Origin: a virus
DNA length: 22,498 nucleotides
Virus record (IMG/VR): IMGVR_UViG_3300046009_010890
Span: 1 to 22,498 of that record
Direction: 5' to 3' (one strand)
Below, in pieces: positions 1-7,552 of this stretch. How positions within the stretch are numbered: position 1 is the stretch's first letter; the number at the start of each line of letters is the position of its first letter. Below the pieces are notes generated by a model, which was given only the letters and a program-made list of their open reading frames with translations, was not told the origin of the DNA and searched no databases. The translations under genes were made by a program, and so were the position numbers.

Positions 1-1
1 A

Positions 2-2116
2 CCATTATTTGGGCCTAGAAGTAAGTATGAATATTTAATAATGAGAGCTCGGATGGATGATTTATTCACTGATAAATCATTAGAAGATTTCACAGCCAAT
101 AATTTAATTCAATATCCTAAAATATTAGATAAAGTTTCTATTCTAACAGGAGAAACTTCTGTTATACCACAAGAACTGTTGTTAAAACATATTGAAAAAT
201 TTCCTAAATCAAATCAAACTTCAATACTTAAAAATATATTTGAAAATAGTTTAGATCTTAGCCTTCTTTCTTCTGATGCTTACTCATGGGAATTAAAAAA
301 ATTATTAGTAAAGTTTAATAAATTTAAACTTAAATCTGATGAAAAAATATATGTCACTAAGGACGGAAGTACTATAGTTGTTTTAACAATAAAACCAAAT
401 AATATAAAAGCTGATTTATATAAAGAAGATGATGAATTTAAAGATATAGATCTTAATAAAAACACAGCTACTAAATATTTAGAAGATTATCCTGAAATAG
501 ATACAATACCATTTAAAGTATTATTAAAACTAGCAGCCAAAGACGCTATAAGCCAAAGTGCAATTAAAAAAGCTATAGACACAGCTAAAAACTCACCTGA
601 ATCTGCTTTAATATTTAAAGAATTAGAAGATGGTTCTTCTTTACTTATAGATACTAATGCGTTTGATGCGTATAAAATAACAGGTAGTAAAATATCAAAA
701 GTCCCATTTAATAGTGAAGAAGTGCAAACAGCTCTATCAGCCTCAGGTGACAATGAAAGAGCGGCGGATAATATTAAAAAATTATTTTTAGATGCAGTAG
801 GCGGCTATAATAGTAGAATTCCAGATGATATAGATAAAGAAACTCTTTTAAACATCACTAGAAATATACCATTAAATAATAGAATTATAGTAAAAAATCA
901 AATACAATATCTTATTACCTCCGCTGATAATGATTCTGATGAAATATCATTTAATTTACTCCCCATTTCACTTAGCAGCGTTAGTAATACTGTTTATGCT
1001 TTTAAAGGAGAAGATTGGAAAAAACCTGTAGCTCAAAGATGGAATGAACCACTAACTGCTGAACAATTTCAAAAAATATTTGATTATCTTAGAAGTCAAA
1101 ATATAACATATAGTGATAGTAATCTTAGAAGTATATTTAATAATCGAAACTATCAAGCTATTAAAAATTTTACAGAATCTAACCCACCACTTGACCCAGC
1201 TAATATTTTAAGACCTGTAGTATACCAAGGTGGAGTTTATTTATTTAATACTCAAACCCCAAGAAATGGTTTTAGATTAAGCCCACAATCAGGTAGATTA
1301 CTACAAAAAGTATTTACAGCTAGAGATATTGCTGCTATTACAGGCCAACAAACCACTAGAGCTGCTAGAACACCTAGAGCCGCGGCCACAGGAGCAGCAG
1401 CTGGTCAAACTGCACCTGCAGCCGCACCAGCAGCTGGAGGAAACGCTGGAGCTACTCCTACATTAATAGCTAACGCTGGTTTAACAAGAGGATTTGAGGC
1501 CTTACCAGCAGCGTTTAGAAATAGAATAGCCGCTGGGACACCAGTTAACGTTAATTCAAGTAGAACAGCTAGATCTAGACAAGCATCATTAGGTAATAGA
1601 GGACGAGTTATAGGAGCTATAAATGCAGGACAAGATCAATTAGTAATAATACAAATGGGTGATAATACATTTGCTCAAGCTTCATTCCAACCAGATGCTA
1701 GACATTATATTATTACTCCTACTAGAGCTCTTAATATGGGTAGAGTAGGTAACTTTGTAGATTTTATATCTAATAATGCTAACTTAACTGAAACACAAAA
1801 AGAAGCTCTTACAGCGATAGCATCATTTGCAACCACTCCTGAAGAATTAGAAGAAACTAAACCTTATAAAGATTTGGAGATAACAGAAAATTATGTTATC
1901 CGTGAATTTAATGAGAATGTAGATCCTATAGAATTAAAATGGCATCGTGATATGGAAGATCGTTTAGTAGAAATAGTAGGTAATACTGACTGGCAATTAC
2001 AGCTAGAAGATCAATTACCAACTTCTATGAATCAACCCATATTTATACCTAAGGGTGAATGGCATCGTGTTATCAAAGGAACAGGAACCTTAACATTGAA
2101 AATAAATAAAAAATGA
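2..2116 (+). CDS. Large multidomain phage protein with cupin-like C-terminus (5' partial)
   Basis: The frame is open to the window edge with no stop before the ATG at 41, and the codons upstream read like normal coding sequence, so I treat the gene as starting outside the window; 41 is the first in-window ATG (691 aa from there). The N-terminal ~440 residues (counted from 41) match no family I recognise. Residues ~440-480 are a low-complexity Ala/Thr/Pro/Gly linker. The last ~75 residues look like a small cupin-like beta barrel: a W-H-R-D-M-E-D-R stretch, then a W-Q-x-Q-like strand, then I-P-K-G-x-x-H-R and G-T-G-T-L, giving two His and acidic residues as possible metal ligands. Similar C-terminal domains occur in marine T4-like phage proteins, as I recall. 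Its stop overlaps the next ATG (ATGA), suggesting translational coupling. It may be a virion or tail-associated protein; function unknown. Confidence 0.8.
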   Translation, partial: PLFGPRSKYEYLIMRARMDDLFTDKSLEDFTANNLIQYPKILDKVSILTGETSVIPQELLLKHIEKFPKSNQTSILKNIFENSLDLSLLSSDAYSWELKKLLVKFNKFKLKSDEKIYVTKDGSTIVVLTIKPNNIKADLYKEDDEFKDIDLNKNTATKYLEDYPEIDTIPFKVLLKLAAKDAISQSAIKKAIDTAKNSPESALIFKELEDGSSLLIDTNAFDAYKITGSKISKVPFNSEEVQTALSASGDNERAADNIKKLFLDAVGGYNSRIPDDIDKETLLNITRNIPLNNRIIVKNQIQYLITSADNDSDEISFNLLPISLSSVSNTVYAFKGEDWKKPVAQRWNEPLTAEQFQKIFDYLRSQNITYSDSNLRSIFNNRNYQAIKNFTESNPPLDPANILRPVVYQGGVYLFNTQTPRNGFRLSPQSGRLLQKVFTARDIAAITGQQTTRAARTPRAAATGAAAGQTAPAAAPAAGGNAGATPTLIANAGLTRGFEALPAAFRNRIAAGTPVNVNSSRTARSRQASLGNRGRVIGAINAGQDQLVIIQMGDNTFAQASFQPDARHYIITPTRALNMGRVGNFVDFISNNANLTETQKEALTAIASFATTPEELEETKPYKDLEITENYVIREFNENVDPIELKWHRDMEDRLVEIVGNTDWQLQLEDQLPTSMNQPIFIPKGEWHRVIKGTGTLTLKINKK

Positions 2117-2496
2117 AAATTAAAGACTTAAAACGCATCATCAGAGAAGAATTATCATCAATTCAAGAATTAGGATTTGACTACCCAGGTAAAGTAAAAT
2201 CACAAGATTTAGATCAAGAATCTGATGATTACCGTCGTGGATACACTGATGGTTTAAGAGATGGGTATGATAGAGGATTTAAAGATGGACAAGTTGGAGA
2301 TTTAGATGAGAATGCCCCAGCTAAAGAACCAGGAACTAAAGAAGCTCCAACAAAACCAGATACTGGAGAAAAAGCAAAACCAAGAAGAGGATTTGAACCA
2401 AAACCAGGTGCTGAACCTAAGCCTAAAGCTAAAACTTTAAAGGAAGAAGACATGATTAAAAAAATCGCTGATCGTTTTAAAAGTCTTAAAAAATAA
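2113..2496 (+). CDS. Small charged protein with type-A N-terminal tag and GX3 repeat
   Basis: 127 residues, starting in a 4-nt ATGA overlap with the upstream gene and ending in a TAATG overlap with the downstream one, so it is probably translated as part of one unit. Residues 1-19 form the type-A peptide found in several neighbours, with I10-R11-E12 and a following I17-Q18-E19 that resembles a gp21-type cleavage site, although P1' is Leu. Residues ~41-62 place Gly at nearly every fourth position (G-YTD-G-LRD-G-YDR-G-FKD-G), like the GX3 repeats of Yae1-type proteins. The rest is Pro/Lys/Glu-rich, low complexity and probably disordered. I do not recognise a family. A packaged internal head protein is a plausible inference. 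Confidence 0.8.
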   Translation: MKIKDLKRIIREELSSIQELGFDYPGKVKSQDLDQESDDYRRGYTDGLRDGYDRGFKDGQVGDLDENAPAKEPGTKEAPTKPDTGEKAKPRRGFEPKPGAEPKPKAKTLKEEDMIKKIADRFKSLKK

Positions 2497-3506
2497 TGAG
2501 CAAAAAATTAACTGAAATAGAATACGAAAAGATATTTAAACCTGAAACTATGACAGCCTTAAAAGGTAAGTCAGGTGAGTCTTTACGTCAAATGTTAGGT
2601 AACAAATCATTGATGCAGACAATGATACGTTCACAAGAGTTACTTAATCAAATCATAGAAGCTGAATTAAGCTATCGTGATGCTTTAGCTGGTGTAGCTG
2701 TTGATATGGTAACTCAAGCTTATCCTATTATCGACTATGCTAATATTCGTATTGATGCTGAAATAGTAGGTATGGGAGATATGAACATTGGTTCTGGTGA
2801 GGATGAAACTCCATCAGAAGATGTTAATACACCTGAAGCTGTGTTGGCTAAACGCCGTATTATAAACGGTATAACCCAAGGTGCTTCTATTCGTGGAGCG
2901 TTTGCGTTTTACTTATTTAGAGAGTATTTAGACGTTTTAGATGACACTTTAGTTGACAAATATGCTGAAATATTAAGACTAGCATTTGGTATCTATGATG
3001 ATGAAAATGCTATTGCTATGATGTTAGCTATGTTAGCTCAAAATCAAAAAACTCAAGGTGGTGAAAGCGAGATGGTATATGATGAAGATGCTGAACAGTT
3101 TGTTATTAAAGCTAAAGCTGTATGTTTTCCAATGTTAGTACATGAAATTGTAAAAGGACTTTACGAAATTGTTGGTACACAAGGATTTGGACAAGATAAA
3201 GAACAAAACAAAGCAATCATTGGTAAAGTAGATAAATTAGCTAATGAACCACATGATCTACAGTATGGTAAGTTCATTTATGATGAGTTAAATAATTTAT
3301 TTGTTGAAAGTGGAATTGATGATTTACGTGTAAGGGAATTATTTTTCTCTGAAGTATATAAACTTGAAGAAACAGAATTTATTGAGTTTATTGAAAATCT
3401 AATCAATAAGACATTAACTACACCTCAAAAGCAATGGGCTATGGGTGAAATGAAAGATATTGAAAAAGATCTTAAAAAAGACGATACTGGATTAGAGGGA
3501 CTATAA
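2496..3506 (+). CDS. Conserved-looking phage protein of unknown function
   Basis: 336 residues, soluble and mainly helical in appearance, with a largely acidic composition. It starts on the last base of the preceding stop (TAATG) and ends two bases before the next start, so it belongs to the same transcription unit. There is no signal peptide, membrane segment or recognisable catalytic motif. The central part (residues ~45-160) is rich in Ile, Met, Ala and Asp and seems well folded, unlike its low-complexity neighbours. It does not carry the N-terminal tag of the flanking genes. Codon use matches the rest of the window. Its position among tagged small proteins suggests a virion or head/neck component, but nothing in the sequence proves it. 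Confidence 0.85.
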   Translation: MSKKLTEIEYEKIFKPETMTALKGKSGESLRQMLGNKSLMQTMIRSQELLNQIIEAELSYRDALAGVAVDMVTQAYPIIDYANIRIDAEIVGMGDMNIGSGEDETPSEDVNTPEAVLAKRRIINGITQGASIRGAFAFYLFREYLDVLDDTLVDKYAEILRLAFGIYDDENAIAMMLAMLAQNQKTQGGESEMVYDEDAEQFVIKAKAVCFPMLVHEIVKGLYEIVGTQGFGQDKEQNKAIIGKVDKLANEPHDLQYGKFIYDELNNLFVESGIDDLRVRELFFSEVYKLEETEFIEFIENLINKTLTTPQKQWAMGEMKDIEKDLKKDDTGLEGL

Positions 3507-3507
3507 T

Positions 3508-3882
3508 ATGAAACATTCTAGATTAATAGAAATAATTAGAGAAGAATTACAAAGTATTCTAAAAGAAGAATCTACTCAATATAATATTGAAGGATTACTT
3601 CTTACTAATACTGAAGAACGTCCTCAAAAAGACATATTATCTGATATACGTTCATTACCTGGTGTAACAATTGTATCAAGTAAAGATTATGATTTATCAG
3701 GTGAAACATCAGCATTTAGTAATCCTAACTACTATACAATAATTAAAATTAAAGTAGATCCACACCCATATCCTGACGGATTTAAAGATGAAGATTTACA
3801 ACAATTGTTTAAGGATATTAGAGCAATTAAAGGTGTTAGAAACTTTAAATTAAACAAATCAGTAGAGAAAAAAACAGTATAA
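3508..3882 (+). CDS. Small protein with type-A tag and ferredoxin-like fold pattern
   Basis: 124 residues. Residues 1-20 are a type-A tag with I10-R11-E12 and a [L/I]-x-E motif at L18-K19-E20. The body has a beta-alpha-beta rhythm: a helix plus P-G-V-T-I-V-S-S strand, a Y-T-I-I-K-I-K-V strand, then a helix and G-V-R-N-F-K-L strand. This suggests a small alpha+beta sandwich of ferredoxin-like type, which is a structural guess only. An AGAGGG string about eight bases before the start could act as a ribosome binding site, although it also lies in the coding end of the upstream gene. Two bases separate the genes. The start is well placed because it aligns the tag exactly with those of the other tagged proteins. 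Confidence 0.8.
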   Translation: MKHSRLIEIIREELQSILKEESTQYNIEGLLLTNTEERPQKDILSDIRSLPGVTIVSSKDYDLSGETSAFSNPNYYTIIKIKVDPHPYPDGFKDEDLQQLFKDIRAIKGVRNFKLNKSVEKKTV

Positions 3883-3899
3883 TAATTAAAAACAAAAAT

Positions 3900-4406
3900 A
3901 TGGAAAATTATCTTGAGCTTAAGAAAATACAAAAAATTGCCGGAGTAATAACTGAAGGTGAGTATAGAATGATTATTGAAGCTCTTCATGATGAAACTTT
4001 AGATGAATCATTAAAAAGTTGGTTACTAGGTGGTCTATTAACATTAACCACATTAGCAGGTATTGGTAAAGTATATCAAATGGACCAGCAAGCTAAAGCT
4101 GATAAAGCTAAGCAAACTGAGTATTATGATAATGTTCTTAGTAAAGAATTAGCTAAATTAGATGACCAAGACTTTGGAGAAATGGGATATGACATTGATA
4201 AAAAGACTAATGCTTTTTCTGTATCCCCAAATAGTAAACTTACACCTCAAGAAATATTTGACACTATGGCTTCATATGCTAAAGATTATATTAAAGCACA
4301 CCCAGATGAATTCTCAGTTGGAGAAAATGGAGGAATATTTTGGAATAAAGGACAATGGAGCTTTAATCAATTTACTAACTCAAAATATACTTACCAATAT
4401 AAATAA
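3900..4406 (+). CDS. Type-B-tagged protein with one hydrophobic segment
   Basis: 168 residues. Residues 1-22 are a type-B peptide: K-K-I-Q-K-I-A-G-V-I-T-E followed by G20-E-Y22. I17-T18-E19|G20 fits the T4 gp21 cleavage rule. Residues ~40-58 (S-W-L-L-G-G-L-L-T-L-T-T-L-A-G-I-G) form one hydrophobic, Gly-containing stretch long enough to span a membrane. After it come a Lys/Ala/Gln-rich helix and a C-terminal domain of ~90 residues that I do not recognise. The start has no Shine-Dalgarno sequence and is preceded by an A-rich leader (AAAAACAAAAAT). Removal of the tag would leave the hydrophobic segment near the new N-terminus. A head-packaged, later ejected membrane-interacting protein is possible. 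Confidence 0.85.
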   Translation: MENYLELKKIQKIAGVITEGEYRMIIEALHDETLDESLKSWLLGGLLTLTTLAGIGKVYQMDQQAKADKAKQTEYYDNVLSKELAKLDDQDFGEMGYDIDKKTNAFSVSPNSKLTPQEIFDTMASYAKDYIKAHPDEFSVGENGGIFWNKGQWSFNQFTNSKYTYQYK

Positions 4407-4428
4407 ATTATTTTTCTAAAATAATAAC

Positions 4429-4437
4429 ATATTTATA
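4429..4437 (+). promoter_or_regulatory. Candidate class-2 promoter element (ATATTTATA)
   Basis: ATATTTATA ends 16 nt before the ATG of the 294-aa tagged protein, in the 47-nt gap after the preceding gene. The same element stands at nearly the same distance from four other starts. There is no TTTGGC box upstream. The motif contains TATTTATA, the reverse complement of the T4 late promoter core, so its orientation is uncertain. Confidence 0.4.
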
Positions 4438-4453
4438 ATAAAATAAAAACAAA

Positions 4454-5338
4454 ATGAAAATTAACAAATTACGCACTCTTATTCGTGAATCTATTAACGA
4501 GTATATTAAAGAAATAGATGAAGCTGGCACTAGAGCTATGTATGAAGCTAAAATGAAAGCTTGTGATAAAGCTATGGAAGATAGAAAGAAAAAAATTGAA
4601 ATGGCTGAGTCATTAGAAGAAATGCAGGGCATGTTTGATGAAACCAAAATGGGTGAATTAAAGAAAGAAATTAAAATGCTTGAAAAGCAAAAAGCTAAAT
4701 ATGGCAAAATGCTTGAAAAGATGAATAAAGGAAAAGAAGTAGTAACTGAAGAACCAACTGAAGAAGCACCAGTAGAAGAAGCTGATGTTACTGCTAAAAT
4801 GAGTGTGTCTGATGAAGCAGTTGAAGAAACAGCTATCAATGAGTCATTCCTTAAAATGCAAAAATTAGCAGGTGTAATTACAGAAAGTCAGTACAATAAG
4901 AAAAAAAGTTTGATTGAGAATGAGTTAGGTGAAGCTTCTTTTATAGATAAAGCTAAATCTGCTATTGGGGCAGAGCTTAAAGAACCAAAAGAATTTAATT
5001 CTGGGAAAATTAGTGGGAAAACATTAAATTCTGACCAAAAAGATGTAAAAAATAAAATAATTATGGCTTTAAATGATTTTAATAAAAATATTAAAGATAA
5101 TTTTTTTAAAGAAACAATAAATGTTGATGGATTAGTAGATAACGGTTTAATCATTAACACAACAGAAGGTGATAGAACAAAAGGACAAACAAAGAAATTT
5201 GAAGAAGAATTAAAAAGAAAAGGTCTTAAAGTATCATCAACTTCAAAATCTAGTACATCTCAAATAGATTATGGTGAATATCGATCAGATACCCGTGATG
5301 TTACTCAAATTACTACAACTATGACTGTAACTAAATAA
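4454..5338 (+). CDS. Double-tagged protein (type A at N-terminus, type B internal)
   Basis: 294 residues in three parts. Residues 1-23 are a type-A tag with I10-R11-E12 and a cleavage-like I21-D22-E23|A24. Residues ~24-125 are a Lys/Glu-rich coiled-coil-like stretch ending in an acidic Pro/Glu/Val/Thr linker. Residues 129-160 are a type-B tag (F132 to E144, then S145-Q-Y), with I142-T143-E144|S145 as a second possible cleavage point. The C-terminal ~130 residues form a separate unknown domain ending in a Ser/Thr-rich strand-like region. The layout looks like a fusion of two tagged cargo proteins, or a polyprotein that the prohead protease would split into two or three pieces. The type-B part is closely similar, also at nucleotide level, to the start of the next gene. 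The start lacks a Shine-Dalgarno sequence and follows an A-rich leader. Confidence 0.85.
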   Translation: MKINKLRTLIRESINEYIKEIDEAGTRAMYEAKMKACDKAMEDRKKKIEMAESLEEMQGMFDETKMGELKKEIKMLEKQKAKYGKMLEKMNKGKEVVTEEPTEEAPVEEADVTAKMSVSDEAVEETAINESFLKMQKLAGVITESQYNKKKSLIENELGEASFIDKAKSAIGAELKEPKEFNSGKISGKTLNSDQKDVKNKIIMALNDFNKNIKDNFFKETINVDGLVDNGLIINTTEGDRTKGQTKKFEEELKRKGLKVSSTSKSSTSQIDYGEYRSDTRDVTQITTTMTVTK

Positions 5339-5343
5339 ACAAC

Positions 5344-5379
5344 ATATAGACAGATTCATAGCCTGTTAACTTAACAAAA
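5344..5379 (+). repeat. 36-bp direct repeat, copy 1
   Basis: This copy begins ATATAGACAGATTCATAGCC and ends CTTAACAAAA. It matches the copy at 6090-6125 at 35 of 36 positions (A here at 5368, G at 6114). It ends 5 nt before the ATG of the 233-aa tagged gene. It contains a weak inverted ACAG/CTGT pair. Confidence 0.9.
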
Positions 5380-5384
5380 ATAAT

Positions 5385-6086
5385 ATGAATAAAGAATTTC
5401 TCAAAATGCAAAAATTGGCTGGTGTAATTACCGAAGCTCAATATAATCAAAGAAAAAGCTTAATTGAAAATAAAATTATTAATGCTGATCAAGCATTAAA
5501 AAATTCTGAAATACAAGCTGCTGGGGAAAAATTAGCTGATAATCCAACTTTACTTCAAAAAGCTATAAAGGATTTAGAAAAATTAAATATTAATAAAGCT
5601 ACTTTAGAAAAAATTGCCCAAGCTTATAAAAATGGTAAAGATATAAGTAATATCATTGATGATGAAACTAAAAATATAGTCAATAAGCTAGACGAAATTG
5701 ACTCACCAGAGAAATATTCAACAAAACAAGGATTACAAGGAGCAGCTTTAGGTGGACTTACTTCTGGAGTTGTTGGAAGTCTTTTACCTACTTTTATTGC
5801 TGGCCAGGATCTAAGTGCCCCACAAACAATGATAGCCACAGCTATATCAGCAGTAGTATTAGGAATAGCAGGAGCTATTGGGGGTTATAAAGCAGCTAAA
5901 AAATCTGCTGAAGATGATTATAAGTATAAAGCTTTAAAATTAATAAAACAATTTGGTAGTAAAGAAAAAGCAATTCAACACGTTAAAGATGAGTTAGAAA
6001 AAAGAAAACAACAACTTCCTCAACTTGGATATAGTGGTGAAATGGAGTATACATCAACAATTCAAGCGTTAAATGATTTAAAATAA
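5385..6086 (+). CDS. Type-B-tagged protein with two Gly-rich hydrophobic segments
   Basis: 233 residues. Residues 1-17 are MNKEFLKMQKLAGVITE, the clearest type-B tag, followed by A18-Q-Y, so I15-T16-E17|A18 matches the gp21 rule exactly. Residues ~20-110 are charged and helical. Two hydrophobic segments rich in Gly and Ala lie at ~117-139 and ~148-168, the second ending in G-I-A-G-A-I-G-G-Y, a glycine-zipper-like pattern seen in membrane-inserting and pore-forming proteins. A charged helical tail of ~65 residues follows. The gene is bracketed by the two copies of a 36-bp direct repeat. No Shine-Dalgarno sequence is present. A packaged protein that inserts into the host membrane at DNA entry is an inference; a scaffold-associated structural role is the alternative. 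Confidence 0.85.
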   Translation: MNKEFLKMQKLAGVITEAQYNQRKSLIENKIINADQALKNSEIQAAGEKLADNPTLLQKAIKDLEKLNINKATLEKIAQAYKNGKDISNIIDDETKNIVNKLDEIDSPEKYSTKQGLQGAALGGLTSGVVGSLLPTFIAGQDLSAPQTMIATAISAVVLGIAGAIGGYKAAKKSAEDDYKYKALKLIKQFGSKEKAIQHVKDELEKRKQQLPQLGYSGEMEYTSTIQALNDLK

Positions 6087-6089
6087 AAT

Positions 6090-6125
6090 ATATAGACAGA
6101 TTCATAGCCTGTTGACTTAACAAAA
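6090..6125 (+). repeat. 36-bp direct repeat, copy 2
   Basis: Second copy of the repeat at 5344-5379, with one mismatch (G at 6114). It starts three bases after the stop of the tagged gene and ends 4 nt before an ATG that opens only a 22-codon frame through a hairpin. Together the copies bracket the 233-aa gene. Confidence 0.9.
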
Positions 6126-6137
6126 TATTATGGAGCT

Positions 6138-6162
6138 GTGGCCCACCCTAAAAGTGGGCCAC
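6138..6162 (+). terminator. Strong hairpin, possible terminator
   Basis: A perfect 9-bp GC-rich stem, GTGGCCCAC with GTGGGCCAC, closes a 7-nt loop. An outer GAGC (6133-6136) / GCTC (6172-6175) pairing is also possible. It lies in the 118-nt gap between the tagged block and the oxidoreductase gene. There is no good T-run after the stem, so a structured RNA or a processing site is an alternative to an intrinsic terminator. Confidence 0.45.
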
Positions 6163-6167
6163 CTTAG

Positions 6168-6198
6168 TTTGGCTCTTAGGATAAATTTATTATATTAA
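6168..6198 (+). promoter_or_regulatory. Candidate class-1 promoter (variant)
   Basis: TTTGGC (6168-6173), 16 nt, then TTATATTAA (6190-6198), a near copy of the exact elements at 7530, 8769 and 11851, with one base less spacing and one mismatch in the second box. It ends only 6 nt before the ATG of the oxidoreductase, so a transcript from it would be leaderless or nearly so. It is weaker than the other three. Confidence 0.4.
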
Positions 6199-6204
6199 TA
6201 CTAT

Positions 6205-7500
6205 ATGGAAAAGAAAATAGTAATTATAGGTGCGGGAGTAGCAGGTATAAATGCAGCTACTAAGTTAGTCGATAACGGCTACCCAGGTGAATTGATCACC
6301 ATTATAGACAAAGGAAATGACCCACATAATCGTTTACCTGAAGAAGTAATGACAGGTATGTTAGGTGCTGGTGGGTGGAGTGATGGTAAATTAACATACC
6401 ATACCGCAATCGGAGGTGTATTATCTAAGTATTGTGGTGAAGACAAAGCAATGGAATTGATGGACCAAGTTATTAGTAACTTTAGACGTTTCCACCCTAA
6501 ACCAGAAGAAATATTTTGCTCTGATCCACAAGCAGAACCTGATTTTATTAAACCATACTTTGGATTACGTTTATTCCCAGTGTGGCATATTGGTTCAAAT
6601 TATCTACATGAGATCGCTAAAGCATGGTATTCATATTTAATTGATAAAGGTGTTAAATTTAAATGGAATGCTGAAGTTTATGCTATTGATTTTGAAAATG
6701 CAAGAGTATTAGGTAAATTTTTAGATAAAGAAAACCATGAGTTAGAATACAGATATGATGAACTTATATTTGCTGTAGGTAAATCAGGTATTGATTTTGG
6801 TAAACAATTAGCTGATGATTACAAATTACCAACAGAACCAAAATCAGTTCAAATTGGAGTTCGTTTTGAAGCACCACAAAAATACTTCCAAAAACTAATT
6901 GATGTTAGTTATGATTTTAAACTATATCAAAAGTTTGATAACATATCATTACGTTCATTCTGCACTAACAATAACGCAGCTTATGTAGCGGTAGAAGAAA
7001 CATATGGTGATATTAGTTACAATGGTCATGCTAAGAAAGGTGAAGAATTTAGAAACGATATGACTAACTTTGGTATTCTAATGGAAATCAAAGGTATTGA
7101 AAATCCATTTGAATGGTCAAGAGATGTAGTTAATAAATTACAAATCGATGGTAAAGGATTATATTATAGCCCATCTAGAACACCAGGTATAACATCTGAG
7201 GGTAATAAGGTAACAGCAACTCAAATATCTAATTTAAAAATATTTGAAGAAGCAATGGGTAAATATGCTAAATATATTACTGACTTTATTGACCAAATGA
7301 ATAAAATATTTGAATTCAGAAATGATTATGGAATTTATATACCTGAAGTAAAGTATTTAAGTCCTGAACCATTAGTAGACTATAAAAACTTAGCATTAGT
7401 TGATTATCCTAATGTACATTTTGTAGGAGATGCGTTATCTGCTCGTGGTATTACTGTAAGTGGAGCGCAAGGAATTTATGTAGCTGAGTCGCTTTTGTAA
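6205..7500 (+). CDS. FAD-dependent oxidoreductase (COG2509-like)
   Basis: 431 residues. The N-terminus is a dinucleotide-binding Rossmann fold: I-V-I-I-G9-A-G11-V-A-G14 followed by an acidic residue at the end of the second strand (D35 in T-I-I-D-K). The C-terminus has the second FAD-contact motif, H-F-V-G408-D409-A-L-S-A-R-G, followed by S-G-A-Q-G. The long middle region and overall layout resemble the uncharacterised 'NAD(FAD)-utilising dehydrogenases' of COG2509; that assignment is from memory. A soluble flavoenzyme with unknown substrate is expected. No signal peptide is visible. Codon use does not stand out from its neighbours. Such an enzyme is unusual in a T4-like phage and stands at the left edge of an accessory block with its own promoter-like elements. 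Confidence 0.85.
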   Translation: MEKKIVIIGAGVAGINAATKLVDNGYPGELITIIDKGNDPHNRLPEEVMTGMLGAGGWSDGKLTYHTAIGGVLSKYCGEDKAMELMDQVISNFRRFHPKPEEIFCSDPQAEPDFIKPYFGLRLFPVWHIGSNYLHEIAKAWYSYLIDKGVKFKWNAEVYAIDFENARVLGKFLDKENHELEYRYDELIFAVGKSGIDFGKQLADDYKLPTEPKSVQIGVRFEAPQKYFQKLIDVSYDFKLYQKFDNISLRSFCTNNNAAYVAVEETYGDISYNGHAKKGEEFRNDMTNFGILMEIKGIENPFEWSRDVVNKLQIDGKGLYYSPSRTPGITSEGNKVTATQISNLKIFEEAMGKYAKYITDFIDQMNKIFEFRNDYGIYIPEVKYLSPEPLVDYKNLALVDYPNVHFVGDALSARGITVSGAQGIYVAESLL

Positions 7501-7524
7501 CAAACTATACATAAATTTGACATG

Positions 7525-7552
7525 AAGGGTTTGGCTTTGCTGAACCCTTTTG
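7525..7552 (+). terminator. Intrinsic terminator after the oxidoreductase gene
   Basis: AAGGGTT (7525-7531) pairs with AACCCTT (7543-7549) around an 11-nt loop, followed directly by TTG and a T-rich sequence. It sits 24 nt after the stop. The TTTGGC box of the next promoter lies inside the hairpin, so terminator and promoter overlap. Confidence 0.65.

Noticed and set aside
41-43. ATG at 41 as the true start of the first gene
   Set aside because: The frame is open to the window edge with coding-like sequence before it, so the gene most likely starts outside the window.
2039-2048. ATATTTATA inside the first gene as a promoter
   Set aside because: It encodes the conserved I-F-I-P of the cupin-like domain and is not near a start at the usual spacing.
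4162-4419. Overlapping + strand frame of 85 codons inside the 168-aa gene
   Set aside because: It is an alternative frame of a well-supported gene with no start signal of its own.
4408-4839. Long minus-strand open frame
   Set aside because: Ser-rich shadow of the Glu/Lys-rich tagged gene on the other strand; no other minus-strand gene is supported in the window.
6130-6198. 22-codon open frame starting with ATG after the second 36-bp repeat
   Set aside because: Its codons run through the perfect hairpin and a promoter-like element; the product has no pattern. More likely an accident or a remnant of a lost gene.
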